Below are positions 1 through 8,866 of a stretch of 64,000 nt of DNA, piece after piece. The notes below the pieces were generated by a model. It did not search any database, was not told where the DNA came from, and saw only the letters and a list, made by a program, of their open reading frames with translations. The number at the start of each line of letters is the position of its first letter. Position 1 is the stretch's first letter. The translations under genes were made by a program, and so were the position numbers. This stretch comes from Marinomonas sp. THO17 (lineage in GTDB: Bacteria > Pseudomonadota > Gammaproteobacteria > Pseudomonadales > Marinomonadaceae): contig NZ_AP031575.1 of assembly GCF_040436405.1 (NCBI RefSeq), positions 2,436,501 through 2,500,500 on the forward strand, written 5' to 3'.

Positions 1-824
1 ATGCCAAAGACATTGGCGGTGTACTAACTGGTAACCCCATTGTTCGTAAATTAAGTTTTACTGGCTCAACGCCAGTAGGCAAGTTACTGCTGTCACAGTG
101 TGCACAGACAGTAAAACGTACTTCTATGGAATTAGGCGGTAACGCACCTTTCATCGTATTTGACGATGCTGATCTAGATGCTGCCGTAGAAGGGGCAATC
201 AACTCTAAATACCGTAATGCAGGTCAAACCTGTGTGTGCGCAAACCGTATTCTAGTGCAAGAAGGTATCTACGATGCTTTTGCTGAAAAACTAGCACAGC
301 GTGTTGCCAGCTTTAAAACAGGTGACGGTTTTGCAGAAGGTGTCAACATTGGCCCTCTGATTAATGACGCGGCAATCAGTAAAGTAGAACAATTGGTTGA
401 AGATGCTGTCACTAAAGGTGCCAAAGCACTTATTGGTGGCACCGTGGCACAAGCTGCTGGTGCGCAATTCTTTGCGCCTACGGTGCTTACTGGTGTAACC
501 GAAGAAATGGATATTTTCTCTAACGAGATATTTGGTCCAGTTGCACCGCTGTTTAAATTTAAGACAGAAGAAGAAGCGGTTGCTATGGCAAACAATACCC
601 CATTTGGTTTGGCATCTTACTTCTATTCCCAAAATTTGGGGCGTATCTGGCGAGTTTCTGAAGCATTGGAATACGGTATGGTCGGCATCAACGAAGGTTT
701 GATCTCCAGTGAAGTCGCCCCTTTCGGTGGCGTAAAAGAATCTGGTAGCGGTCGTGAAGGCTCCAAATACGGTATCGATGAATACGTTGAAACTAAGTAC
801 CTATGCATGGGGGGCTTAGCCTAA
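1..824 (+). CDS. gabD: Succinate-semialdehyde dehydrogenase, NAD(P)+ (C-terminal part; 5' end outside window)
   Basis: The reading frame is open from base 3, so the gene enters from the left edge; about 273 C-terminal residues are present, against about 480 for the full family. It oxidises succinate semialdehyde to succinate, the second step of GABA catabolism. Visible aldehyde dehydrogenase marks are the cofactor-loop motif FTGSTPVGK, the general-base glutamate in MELGGNAPF, the catalytic cysteine in NAGQTCVCANR, and the EIFGPVAP and FGGVKESGSGREG motifs. GQTCVCANR is typical of GabD rather than of other aldehyde dehydrogenases. gabT follows 96 bases downstream on the same strand, which supports a gabDT operon. 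The only uncertainty is the missing start. Confidence 0.95.
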   Translation, partial: AKDIGGVLTGNPIVRKLSFTGSTPVGKLLLSQCAQTVKRTSMELGGNAPFIVFDDADLDAAVEGAINSKYRNAGQTCVCANRILVQEGIYDAFAEKLAQRVASFKTGDGFAEGVNIGPLINDAAISKVEQLVEDAVTKGAKALIGGTVAQAAGAQFFAPTVLTGVTEEMDIFSNEIFGPVAPLFKFKTEEEAVAMANNTPFGLASYFYSQNLGRIWRVSEALEYGMVGINEGLISSEVAPFGGVKESGSGREGSKYGIDEYVETKYLCMGGLA

Positions 825-920
825 ACAATATTTGAGCCATCCAGCTCATTCAATAGATTTAATGAAACAAGTCAGCCTAATTGGCTGGCTGCGTAACTCT
901 TTCATAGCAAGGTAACCTAA

Positions 921-2198
921 ATGAAAAACGCTGACTTACAAAAACGCAAAGAAGTGGCTATTGCTCGTGGTCAAGGCAACATGGCTCCGCTGTACGTTGA
1001 CCGTGCCGTGAATGCGGAAATTTGGGATGTTGAGGGCAACCGTCACATTGATTTTGGTGCCGGTATTGCGGTAGTCAATACAGGTCATAACCACCCTAAA
1101 GTAAAAGCCGCGGTACAAAAACAGCTAGAACGCTTCACCCACACTTGCGTTATGGTTAGCCCTTATGAATCTGCTGTTGAGTTGGCCGAAAAGCTAAACG
1201 CAGCTGCGCCTGGCAACACGCCGAAGAAATCTATCTTTGTTACAACGGGTGCGGAAGCGGTAGAAAACTGCGTTAAGATTGCCCGAGCTCATACAGGCCG
1301 TCCGGGTATTATCGCTTTCAATGGTGGTTTTCACGGTCGTACCAATATGACCATGGGTCTTACGGGCAAAGTAAATCCTTATAAAATTGGTTTTGGTCCT
1401 TTCCCAAGCGATATATTCCACGTGCCTTACCCAAATGAATTCTTGGGTATCAGCGAAGAGCAAGCACTTGCTGACCTGAAAATGCGCTTTACATGTGACA
1501 TTGAGCCATCTCGTGTTGCGGCCATTATCATTGAACCAGTGCAAGGTGAGGGTGGGTTCTATATTGCATCAGCAAGCTTCCTACAGAAGCTACGCGCGCT
1601 GTGTGATGAGCACGGTATTTTGCTGATTCTGGATGAAATCCAAGCCGGTTTTGCACGTACAGGCACTATGTTCTGTCACCAACAAGCTGGTATTGAAGCA
1701 GACCTAATGACTGCCGCAAAAGGCATTGCGGGCGGTTTCCCAATCGCCGCGGTTGTTGGTAAAGCCGACATCATGGACGCGCCAATTCCTGGCGGTTTGG
1801 GTGGCACTTATGGTGGCTCCCCTGTCGGTTGTGCAGCCGGTCTTGCGGTATTTGACGTAATTGAAGAAGAAAAATTGTGCGAACGTGCTGTAGAAGTAGG
1901 TAATCATTTTGTGAAGCACTTAACAGAAATGCAACAAGCCTACCCGAACCTCATTGGTGATGTGCGTAATGCCGGCGCTATGATTGCAGTAGAATTCATT
2001 CACGATGGCGATGTGAACAAACCTTATCCTGAGTTGGCAAAACAATTGTCTGCGAAGGCCGCTGAAAATGGTTTGGTTCTTCTGTCTTGCGGTATTCGCG
2101 GTAACGTTATTCGTTTCCTACCGGCCCTGACCATCGAGATGGACATCATTGATGAAGGTATGGAAATCTTCAAGCGTTGCTTTAAAGAGCTTGTTTAA
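921..2198 (+). CDS. gabT: 4-aminobutyrate aminotransferase
   Basis: This 425-residue protein is a class III PLP aminotransferase that moves the amino group of GABA to 2-oxoglutarate, giving succinate semialdehyde for GabD. Family marks are the phosphate-binding TTGAEAVENCVKIAR (about residues 108-122), the cofactor aspartate in LILDEIQAGFARTG (Asp about 238) and the Schiff-base lysine in MTAAKGIAGGFP (Lys about 267). Length and motif order match E. coli GabT. The start is an ATG with AAGGT upstream. A small AGCC/GGCT hairpin lies in the gabD-gabT gap, and a clear terminator follows the stop codon. A related 5-aminovalerate aminotransferase role cannot be excluded from sequence. Confidence 0.95.
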   Translation: MKNADLQKRKEVAIARGQGNMAPLYVDRAVNAEIWDVEGNRHIDFGAGIAVVNTGHNHPKVKAAVQKQLERFTHTCVMVSPYESAVELAEKLNAAAPGNTPKKSIFVTTGAEAVENCVKIARAHTGRPGIIAFNGGFHGRTNMTMGLTGKVNPYKIGFGPFPSDIFHVPYPNEFLGISEEQALADLKMRFTCDIEPSRVAAIIIEPVQGEGGFYIASASFLQKLRALCDEHGILLILDEIQAGFARTGTMFCHQQAGIEADLMTAAKGIAGGFPIAAVVGKADIMDAPIPGGLGGTYGGSPVGCAAGLAVFDVIEEEKLCERAVEVGNHFVKHLTEMQQAYPNLIGDVRNAGAMIAVEFIHDGDVNKPYPELAKQLSAKAAENGLVLLSCGIRGNVIRFLPALTIEMDIIDEGMEIFKRCFKELV

Positions 2199-2252
2199 CC
2201 CGCTTCTTATCAACCATAGGTTCAGCTTATTCTCTGAAAGCAATATACCTCT

Positions 2253-2280
2253 AAGCCACTTATCCTGTAAGTGGCTTTTT
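2253..2280 (+). terminator. Rho-independent terminator of gabDT
   Basis: A perfect 10-bp inverted repeat (AAGCCACTTA / TAAGTGGCTT, loop TCCTG) is followed by a T run, 55 bases after the gabT stop. It sits between gabT and the convergent small gene at 2286-2489. Confidence 0.9.
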
Positions 2281-2285
2281 CATCT

Positions 2286-2489
2286 TTAATGGTGCTTAAA
2301 ACGATCTCGCTTATGGCAATTATCATAAGGCGGCAAACCTAAATCCTTACGAAGATAATCAGGTAATTCTCGTGTTTGCATTTCTATTTCTTTCAACTCA
2401 GCTGCTCTTTTACGTTTCTCATTTTTCGCTTTTATCTGGTTGATTAATAATAAAATCTTTTGATTAATCCAGTGTAGTAAAACCTGCAT
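2286..2489 (-). CDS. Small DUF1127-like protein
   Basis: This is a 67-residue basic protein. The part RELPDYLRKDLGLP (about residues 41-54) fits the DUF1127 pattern, in which a short helix carrying L-x-D-x-x-L-x-D-x-G-L is rich in Arg. The N-terminal helix is hydrophobic and basic. The start is well supported by a strong Shine-Dalgarno sequence (AGGAGGTGAGCTT before ATG). DUF1127 proteins are small and often have roles in RNA turnover or phosphate and carbon regulation in alphaproteobacteria, but no function is established here. The gene is divergent from the LysR gene at 2596, with 106 bases between their starts, which hints that the LysR protein may control it. Confidence 0.7.
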   Translation of the reverse strand: MQVLLHWINQKILLLINQIKAKNEKRKRAAELKEIEMQTRELPDYLRKDLGLPPYDNCHKRDRFKHH

Positions 2490-2595
2490 AAGCTCACCTC
2501 CTGTCTATTTAAACTTTATTCTGGCGTTAAAACAGGTTAAAAACGAACGTTATATTCTTACAGTAACAATTAGATAATCTTATGGAGGCCTAGCA

Positions 2596-3495
2596 ATGAG
2601 TCACAGAGTTACGCACCTCAAAGCCAGCCATTACTTCTCAGTTGCAAGCCAGACCTTAAGCTACACCAAAGCTGCGGAGCAACTGAGTGTCTCTCAAGCA
2701 GCGGTCAGTCAACAAATTCGTTTGCTGGAAGAATATCTAGGCGTCTCTTTATTTTATCGAGTAGGACGAGAAATGCGCTTGACCGTGCATGGACAAGAGT
2801 TGGCTCGCCATCTAACGCAAGCCTTTGAACATGTAAGTAATGGCTTAGAAAGCGTTAAACTCGAACCTCTGGAAGGTACCTTAAGGGTTTCAGGTTTACA
2901 AAGCTTTGTGTCCTTATGTCTGATGCCTAAACTTTGGAGATTTTCTGATCTGTACCCAGGTGTGAATGTCAAACTCTTTTCTTCTGATGAAAGAGAGGAC
3001 ATCCATTCTGGAAAAGTGGATGTCATTATCGATAATCACATCAATACAGATGACAATGCTGATCAAGACTTGCTTGTATCATCTGAAGTAATTCCGGTTT
3101 TTTCTCCTGAGCTGGCCGCGAGAATCAAGGTAAAACAACCAACCGATCTGCTACGCTGTTGGCTCATTCAAGTAGGCTTACCTCAATATCGCTGGCGCAC
3201 CTGGTTCAGTGAACAACAGATTTCAGCCCTGAATAGTGACAACTTACTCTGGGCGGAAGTAACCTCTTGGTACATGGGAATCAGTGCAGTAAAAGCTGGA
3301 CATGGTGTCTTTTTATGTCCCAAGTTCATGGTACAAAGCGAATTAGACGAAGGCAGTTTAATACAAGCCTATCCTAAAGCCCTGAAAACGCCGATTGAGT
3401 TTTATCTTAGCTACGCCAAAAACTCACCACGTCATAAACGCATTCAAGCTTTCGTTAGCTGGCTTTTGGCGAAAGAAAACCAGTGTATTTGCTAA
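2596..3495 (+). CDS. LysR-family transcriptional regulator (GcvA-like)
   Basis: This 299-residue protein has an N-terminal winged helix-turn-helix (SYTKAAEQLSVSQAAVSQQI, about residues 22-41) and a substrate-binding effector domain. The GcvA-like layout, with HTH, a VSQQIRLLEEYLG linker helix and a basic FYRVGREMRLT wing, is clear. The ATG follows TGGAGG at good spacing. It is divergent from the DUF1127-like gene, the usual arrangement for a LysR protein and its target. The ligand is unknown. The gab genes next door are a second possible target. Confidence 0.9.
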   Translation: MSHRVTHLKASHYFSVASQTLSYTKAAEQLSVSQAAVSQQIRLLEEYLGVSLFYRVGREMRLTVHGQELARHLTQAFEHVSNGLESVKLEPLEGTLRVSGLQSFVSLCLMPKLWRFSDLYPGVNVKLFSSDEREDIHSGKVDVIIDNHINTDDNADQDLLVSSEVIPVFSPELAARIKVKQPTDLLRCWLIQVGLPQYRWRTWFSEQQISALNSDNLLWAEVTSWYMGISAVKAGHGVFLCPKFMVQSELDEGSLIQAYPKALKTPIEFYLSYAKNSPRHKRIQAFVSWLLAKENQCIC

Positions 3496-3522
3496 TTTTT
3501 CTACTTAGGTAAAAGTTAAAAA

Positions 3523-4461
3523 TTAGAAAGGTGCCGCCATCAAATCTTCTACCGTTTGATGTAATACTTGAAGAAACAATTCACGAGGTTTGTTAGGCTG
3601 ACTGGTTTTCTTGCTGATCACAGCAACGCCCAGTGTGTAAGTCTTACTCTTGGGCGCTACTGCTAAAATATCGCCTCTATCCACATAAGTTTGGGCATAT
3701 TGCTCAGGTAAAAATCCTATGTATTGACCAGACAGTATTAAGGCTAAGCGACTGTCATAAAAGTATGAAATAGCCGTCAGATTCATATGTGCTATTTGTT
3801 CACTAACGGCTTCATGCGGTTTTAAACCTGCATGAGTGGCTGGGTAAATATCTGCTTGTTCTGCTTGTTCTGTTTCAGATAAGGCCGCTAACGGATGATG
3901 CTTACCACAATACAAGTAGCAATCATCACTATACAAATGCACGTAATTCAAGCCATCTAATTTACGATGATATGGAATAAAGCCGATATCGGCTTCGTCG
4001 TTTAAAATCATTCTTTCAATGTTCGACATGGAAGCAACATTCGTTGCGATAGACACTTCTGAGGCTTGGTTACCAAAACGTTGAATAAGTTCGGGGAAAT
4101 GACTACGCGGATCTAGACTCACTTTATCAGACAAAGCCAAGCGCAATTTGCCTGTCAAACTGGCGTTGAGGTTATTTACTGTGGTACGAAAGGCATCCAA
4201 AGATTCCAGTAGCTTTTCCGTCATTTCATAAATAATGACGCCTTCTTCCGTTAGAGAAAAACCGCCGCGCCCACGCTTACATAAAACAAGATTCAGTCGT
4301 GCTTCTAAATTCGAAATATGCAGGCTAATAGTCGAACGACCTATGTTCAATGAGGTTTCTGCTGCTGAAAAGCCACCACAGTCCACTACCGTCTTAAAGA
4401 CTTTAAGCTGTTTGATCTCATAATCACCAACTTGCCCTAGTGAATAGTTTTTTGCACTCAT
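3523..4461 (-). CDS. LysR-family transcriptional regulator
   Basis: This 312-residue protein starts with a LysR HTH (GGFSAAETSLNIGRSTISLH, about residues 29-48) followed by the GRGGFSLTEEG wing and a periplasmic-binding-like effector domain ending in TVEDLMAAPF. It is convergent with the LysR gene before it, with only 27 bases between the stops, and its start faces a 358-base gap ahead of the chemoreceptor gene. It is not closely similar to its LysR neighbour, so this is not a tandem duplication. The target and inducer are unknown. Confidence 0.9.
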   Translation of the reverse strand: MSAKNYSLGQVGDYEIKQLKVFKTVVDCGGFSAAETSLNIGRSTISLHISNLEARLNLVLCKRGRGGFSLTEEGVIIYEMTEKLLESLDAFRTTVNNLNASLTGKLRLALSDKVSLDPRSHFPELIQRFGNQASEVSIATNVASMSNIERMILNDEADIGFIPYHRKLDGLNYVHLYSDDCYLYCGKHHPLAALSETEQAEQADIYPATHAGLKPHEAVSEQIAHMNLTAISYFYDSRLALILSGQYIGFLPEQYAQTYVDRGDILAVAPKSKTYTLGVAVISKKTSQPNKPRELFLQVLHQTVEDLMAAPF

Positions 4462-4819
4462 TGCTTACCTCATATACCGGAATATATAACCATTGCGTCC
4501 AATGTCTGTATTATGACAAAGATCAAACTCGATATTTTACCAAGTAAGTTCGTTAAACCTCTAACTTTACATTGAATTATCCACCTTTCATCACATTCTA
4601 GCCTTGATACAGTAGAGGCAGTCAAATACAGGTATGGTTTTGTTGTTAGAAACAAGATATCGACTTAAGTATTTGCTTGGTTAACCTTAGAAATGATTTT
4701 TTGCCCTACGCAACTATTCATTTCATCCTTCCAGCACATTTTGAGCCTGACTATCTAATTTAGGTAGGCGGGCTTTTTTTATGTGAGTTGTATTTAAGCG
4801 CGGTTCAAGGGAGCTAGCC
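4462..4819. other. Intergenic region upstream of a LysR gene and the chemoreceptor gene
   Basis: This 358-base gap separates two divergent genes. It holds the presumed promoters of both and one terminator-like hairpin at 4744-4780. The 61-residue reading frame on the minus strand at 4470-4655 has no ribosome-binding site and no recognisable features. Nothing else was found. Confidence 0.6.
4744..4780 (+). terminator. Terminator-like hairpin ahead of the chemoreceptor gene
   Basis: Arms AGCCTGACTATC and GGTAGGCGGGCT pair with one mismatch and two G-U pairs around an AT loop, and seven T follow. It points into the chemoreceptor gene and ends about 40 bases before its start. No gene precedes it on this strand, so it could end a short RNA or act as an attenuator. 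The structure is seen directly; the role is inference. Confidence 0.5.
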
Positions 4820-6709
4820 ATGTCAATCGCATTATCAGTACGCCAAAAACTTATCGCTATCGTAGTCTTAGTTTCTGTCGGTTACGGCAGCTTTGGCGCC
4901 TACTCCATCTATAATCTCAGTAATATGTCAGTCGCCGCCAATAACGCCAGTGATTTAAGCACCTTAACAACGCAAGTCAAAAACATTGAAGTTGCTTTGT
5001 TAAAATTGGAACGTGATATCTCCACCCTTTCGACACAAAGCTTTGGACAAGTCAGACAAGATTTATTGCAAATCAAACAAACTACTGCGAATGGTTTTCA
5101 AATCAAACCAGGATTGATTGACCAACAGGGCAATGAGCTATTAGAACAAAGCCAAACCTTGCTACCAAACTACTTACATCTATTGGATAGCAATCTTAAT
5201 GACTTGTCACAATTGGGATTGGACGATCAGTCAGGCGCATTAGGTCACTTAAATCAAACCGCAAACACATTAGAAGAAAAGTTCGGCTCTTTAGCCAGCT
5301 TTGCATCCAGTTTTAAAGAAGTGCGTAACAAAGAAAAAGACTTTTTGGCCTATCCAAGCCCTAACTATCGAACCAAGCTAATGAATAGCTTAAGTAACTT
5401 ACAAGACACTGTTAATAATATAGGGTTTGGCGATGTTTTTAATACCGAAATAACGGCTTATGAAGAAGCTCTTAAGCCAGTAATTTCAATAGCCATCAGA
5501 ATTAAGGCTCAACAAACACAACTTGCCAAATTAAGTCATGATTTCATCTCAATCATGGACAAGAGTGCAGATTATCTGCAAAACACCTTATTAGTAGCCG
5601 CACAGACCTATGCTACAAATACAGCACAAAAAGCTCGTAGCTCGATCATTATTACCAGCTTAGCATTAGCAGGCGTCATAGGTTTTATCCTAATCACAGT
5701 TATGCGCTCCCTAAATAAAAACTTAGCAGCGGTTTTGGCCATTCTTAAACAAGTTGCGCAAGGCAAGCTTAGTTCTAAAAGTCTGTCATTGTCGACCAGC
5801 AAACCCGACGAGTTTCAGCAGTTATCCATAGCATCTCAAACCATGTCTAATGAACTTCATCAATTAGTCGGGCATTTATTGACCAGCAATGAAAAGCTCA
5901 TGTTAACGGCTGATGATTTGGAAGCAGGTGTACATTCCATTGTCAGTGGTAGCGATCGCATTCGTGATCGAAGTAATACCATGGCAGCTGCAACAGAAGA
6001 AATTTCTGCGACAGCAGATACTGTCAGAAACATGACTCAAGCTGTCGCACACGGCGCACAATTGGCTTATGAATCAGCCAGTAGCGGTGCCACCACAATG
6101 AAACAAGCCATGTCCAACATTAGTGAAGTCGCCGATGCTATTCAGCAAACCAACAGCAGAGTTGAACGCCTTGGTGCCTTATCCAAAGAAATCGATATGG
6201 TGATTGAGCTGATTGTTGGCGTCGCTGAGCAAACCAGTCTATTAGCTTTAAATGCTGCGATTGAAGCGGCTCGAGCGGGTGAAGCAGGAAGAGGTTTTGC
6301 GGTAGTGGCAGATGAAGTCAAAACCCTGTCCGAACAAACAGTGAGAGCATCAGGAGACATTACTGCAAAAGTGGAAAATATTCAGCGTGAGACACAAGCC
6401 GTTATCCATGCAATGAGTCTTAGCTTATCGCGTGTCGAACAAAGCAAACAGCAAGGAGATACTGCAGTAACCACCATTCAACAAATTGAACAAAATACCT
6501 TAGATGCTATGCAAAGCACCCAAGAAATTACTCAAGCAATTCATGAAGTGGCGTTAACCACCACCCAAATGGCACAAGATATGGATATTATTGCAAAAGA
6601 GATAGAGGACAATCATAACGTAACGGCATCCATTCAAGCTGGTAATAAAAATATCCACTTACAAACCCAAGCATTAGCCAAACAGATTCAAGGATTTAAA
6701 CTCTCTTGA
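4820..6709 (+). CDS. Methyl-accepting chemotaxis protein, HBM-type sensor domain
   Basis: This 629-residue transmembrane chemoreceptor has TM1 at about 10-28, a roughly 245-residue all-helical periplasmic sensor, TM2 at about 275-296, HAMP to about 350, and a signalling coiled coil. The tip sequence [23 protein letters not shown] is the conserved CheA/CheW contact. The sensor length and the RNKEKDFL motif (about 169-176) resemble helical bimodular (HBM) sensors, known to bind organic acids such as TCA intermediates. That assignment is inference. No C-terminal CheR-docking pentapeptide is present. ATG follows GGGAGCTAGCC. The next genes are a TRAP transporter, so both may respond to the same carboxylate. 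Confidence 0.93.
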   Translation: MSIALSVRQKLIAIVVLVSVGYGSFGAYSIYNLSNMSVAANNASDLSTLTTQVKNIEVALLKLERDISTLSTQSFGQVRQDLLQIKQTTANGFQIKPGLIDQQGNELLEQSQTLLPNYLHLLDSNLNDLSQLGLDDQSGALGHLNQTANTLEEKFGSLASFASSFKEVRNKEKDFLAYPSPNYRTKLMNSLSNLQDTVNNIGFGDVFNTEITAYEEALKPVISIAIRIKAQQTQLAKLSHDFISIMDKSADYLQNTLLVAAQTYATNTAQKARSSIIITSLALAGVIGFILITVMRSLNKNLAAVLAILKQVAQGKLSSKSLSLSTSKPDEFQQLSIASQTMSNELHQLVGHLLTSNEKLMLTADDLEAGVHSIVSGSDRIRDRSNTMAAATEEISATADTVRNMTQAVAHGAQLAYESASSGATTMKQAMSNISEVADAIQQTNSRVERLGALSKEIDMVIELIVGVAEQTSLLALNAAIEAARAGEAGRGFAVVADEVKTLSEQTVRASGDITAKVENIQRETQAVIHAMSLSLSRVEQSKQQGDTAVTTIQQIEQNTLDAMQSTQEITQAIHEVALTTTQMAQDMDIIAKEIEDNHNVTASIQAGNKNIHLQTQALAKQIQGFKLS

Positions 6710-6720
6710 TCTTGATCAAA

Positions 6721-6764
6721 TACGAACGAAGCTGCTCATTTTGGCAGATTTGTTCGTATATTTT
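6721..6764 (+). terminator. Terminator after the chemoreceptor gene
   Basis: Arms TACGAAC and GTTCGTA have partial inner pairing (GCTGC/GGCAG) and are followed by TATATTTT. It lies 11 bases after the stop codon. Confidence 0.75.
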
Positions 6765-7161
6765 CACTTTTAATTAGCCTACATGTTGCGACTTGTTTTT
6801 TTAACGCACCGAAATAATGCATATAATCACTCAAACTATTCAGCCTTATTGAGATGTTAAATTTGAAAAAAATATGCATTTATATCAAACCACTAGAGCA
6901 ACAATTTAAGCTTCATCAAAGCAAGATAGCATGCCTTGTTATGCGCCATTTTGATGCATTACTGCACAGTATTGGTGCTTTATTCTTGTTAGCTTACTGA
7001 TTTTTAATAGTTTTTTATTTTTGCGATTGTTTGGTGATAACAAAACTTTAGATGAGTTTTGCGCGCTTTAACCCCCTAACGCTTTTTGAAAATATCGATC
7101 ACAAATCGTCACAACGTTAGGTTAGTGACCTTTTTCTGCAAACTTTGTTATGAGGTAGTTC
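6765..7161. other. Long leader/intergenic region upstream of the TRAP operon
   Basis: This AT-rich gap lies before dctP. It contains a 7-bp inverted repeat, CCTAACG (7075-7081) and CGTTAGG (7115-7121), with the imperfect palindrome AGGTTAGTGACCT overlapping the second arm (7119-7131). These are candidate operator sites for the transporter operon. A 48-codon frame at 6854-7000 has only a weak GAG ahead of its ATG and no recognised features. Confidence 0.5.
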
Positions 7162-8190
7162 ATGTTAAAAACAATTCAAAAAGCAAAAAAACGTATAGTC
7201 GCTAGCTCACTAGCTGTGGCTCTTGGTTTAGGTGCATTGGCATCAACAGCCGCTCAAGCCGCTGAATATAACTGGCGTTTTGCAAATCTATACAGCCGTG
7301 GCAGTGCGTTCGGTGAAGTTTATGAAAGTTTGGCTAAGAACATTGAAACCATGTCTAATGGTCGTATTAAGGTACAAGTTTTGTACTCTGGTGAAGGGGT
7401 TGGGTCAACCGGTATTCTTGGTGCGGTAAAATCTGGTCTAATCACTATGGGGGCTCCTTTCCAATCTTTGCACGCTGGTGAGCTACCTGCAGGTATTGTT
7501 GAAATCGGACTACCAGGCGGTACAGACGATGCAGCGGAATTGACTACCTTATTCCAAGAAAAAGGTTGGGCGCCTATTCTAAAAGAAGCTTACGGTTCTC
7601 AAGGCCTTGTTTGGCTTGACCCATACATCCAACCTGCAGTTTATGTTCTAACCAAAGAACCAATCAACTCAATTGAAGATTTCCAAGGTTTGAAAATCCG
7701 TGCGCCGGGGGCATACGGTAAATTCCTACGTAACCTAGGTGCGTCTCCTGTATCTCTTGCTTGGGGCGAAATTTATACCTCTCTTTCTACTGGTGTAATC
7801 GACGGTTCTATCGGTTCTAACATGATCGACCATCGTGATGGTAACCATGTTGAAGTTGCTAAATACATGTATCCTCTACCACTAGCTGGTGCACAAGTAT
7901 TGCCAATCATTGTTAACCGTAGTGCGTGGAACAAATTGACTCCAGATCTACAAGCCATTGTTTCCGCTGCTACAACGGTTCACGCTCGTGAGCAATTGAC
8001 TAAGTCTAAGTTGTGGGAATCACAAGCGGTTGCTGAAATGGAAGAAAAAGGTCTTCAGTGGAGTCCAGAGCCTAGCGCAGCAGACCAAGCAGCATGGCAA
8101 GCAGCAGGTGCTGGCCTTTGGGACGAATACGCGAAAGGCGATAAGTACAGTGCAGAGTTGATCGAAGTCCTTCGTAAAGAAGCAAACTAA
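7162..8190 (+). CDS. dctP: TRAP transporter substrate-binding protein (DctP family)
   Basis: This 342-residue periplasmic protein has a clear signal peptide (basic start, hydrophobic 13-28, cleavage after AQA about residue 33). The mature part has the DctP fold. Its LKIRAPG motif (about residues 178-184) carries the arginine that pairs with a substrate carboxylate, and SLAWGEIYTSLSTGVIDG is the conserved hinge segment. It delivers substrate, probably an organic acid, to the DctQM carrier. ATG follows ATGAGGTAG. dctQ and dctM follow after a perfect terminator-like hairpin, which fits the need for more binding protein than carrier. The substrate cannot be read from sequence. Confidence 0.92.
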   Translation: MLKTIQKAKKRIVASSLAVALGLGALASTAAQAAEYNWRFANLYSRGSAFGEVYESLAKNIETMSNGRIKVQVLYSGEGVGSTGILGAVKSGLITMGAPFQSLHAGELPAGIVEIGLPGGTDDAAELTTLFQEKGWAPILKEAYGSQGLVWLDPYIQPAVYVLTKEPINSIEDFQGLKIRAPGAYGKFLRNLGASPVSLAWGEIYTSLSTGVIDGSIGSNMIDHRDGNHVEVAKYMYPLPLAGAQVLPIIVNRSAWNKLTPDLQAIVSAATTVHAREQLTKSKLWESQAVAEMEEKGLQWSPEPSAADQAAWQAAGAGLWDEYAKGDKYSAELIEVLRKEAN

Positions 8191-8219
8191 GCTTTTCATC
8201 AAAGGATTGATACAATAAG

Positions 8220-8254
8220 CAAAGGAGACAAGCTGATTGTCTCCTTTGTTTTAT
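8220..8254 (+). terminator. Intra-operon terminator/attenuator between dctP and dctQ
   Basis: A perfect 12-bp inverted repeat (CAAAGGAGACAA / TTGTCTCCTTTG, loop GCTGA) is followed by TTTTATT. It lies 30 bases after the dctP stop and 54 bases before the dctQ ATG. Partial readthrough would give more DctP than DctQM. Confidence 0.88.
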
Positions 8255-8308
8255 TATTTTCGTCACAACGCACAACCAACCCTTCCCATCCTTTTAAGGT
8301 ATTACACA

Positions 8309-8866
8309 ATGATAGAGACAGCGATTAGGCGCTATTGCCTAGCCATTCATGCGCTGGTGTCCTTTGTCGGCAAATCCATATCTTATTTGATGCCGGTATT
8401 GGCATTTGTGGTAGCCTTCGAAGTGTTCTCCCGCTATTTTCTAAACAAGCCAACCATTTGGGCATACGACCTATCCCTCTTTATTTTTGGCTATATTGCC
8501 GCATTGGGTGGCGCTTACGCACAGCAGCAGCGAGCCCACATAAACGTCGACATTCTTTACAACAAGGTGTCGCCACGCATGCGCAATTTGTTCAACATTC
8601 TTTCTTTCTGCTTAGCCATCTTCTTTGTCGCCATCATTTGCAAAATGAGCATTGGCAAGTTCGAAGAGGCGTTACAGTTTAATTACCGCCGTCAAAGTGA
8701 ATGGGCTCCGCACATGCATCACTACTGGGTGATGATGGCCGTTGCCAGCTTTATGCTCGGTCTGCAATTGAGTAGTGATTTATTAGAGGAAGGTTTTCAC
8801 TTGTTTACCGGACAGAAATTACTTCCAGATTCCATTCGAAATCTAGAGGAAACGCCAAATGATTAG
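8309..8866 (+). CDS. dctQ: TRAP transporter small permease subunit (DctQ family)
   Basis: This 185-residue membrane protein has about four transmembrane helices and the DctQ-typical FEVFSRYFLNKPTIWAYDLSLF segment in its second helix region. It forms the carrier with DctM. The start was set at ATG 8309, preceded by TAAGGT. The longer frame from TTG 8237 begins inside the terminator stem and adds 24 non-conserved residues. Its end overlaps dctM by 8 bases, so the two are translationally coupled. Confidence 0.88.
   Translation: MIETAIRRYCLAIHALVSFVGKSISYLMPVLAFVVAFEVFSRYFLNKPTIWAYDLSLFIFGYIAALGGAYAQQQRAHINVDILYNKVSPRMRNLFNILSFCLAIFFVAIICKMSIGKFEEALQFNYRRQSEWAPHMHHYWVMMAVASFMLGLQLSSDLLEEGFHLFTGQKLLPDSIRNLEETPND

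Noticed and set aside
4470-4655. 61-codon minus-strand frame upstream of a LysR gene
   Set aside because: No ribosome-binding site or recognisable features; likely chance.
6854-7000. 48-codon frame upstream of dctP
   Set aside because: Only a weak GAG before its ATG and no recognised family. It could still be a small gene, but I cannot support it.
7119-7131. AGGTTAGTGACCT followed by T5 as a terminator before dctP
   Set aside because: The stem is only four pairs, too short to end transcription. I keep it as a possible operator.
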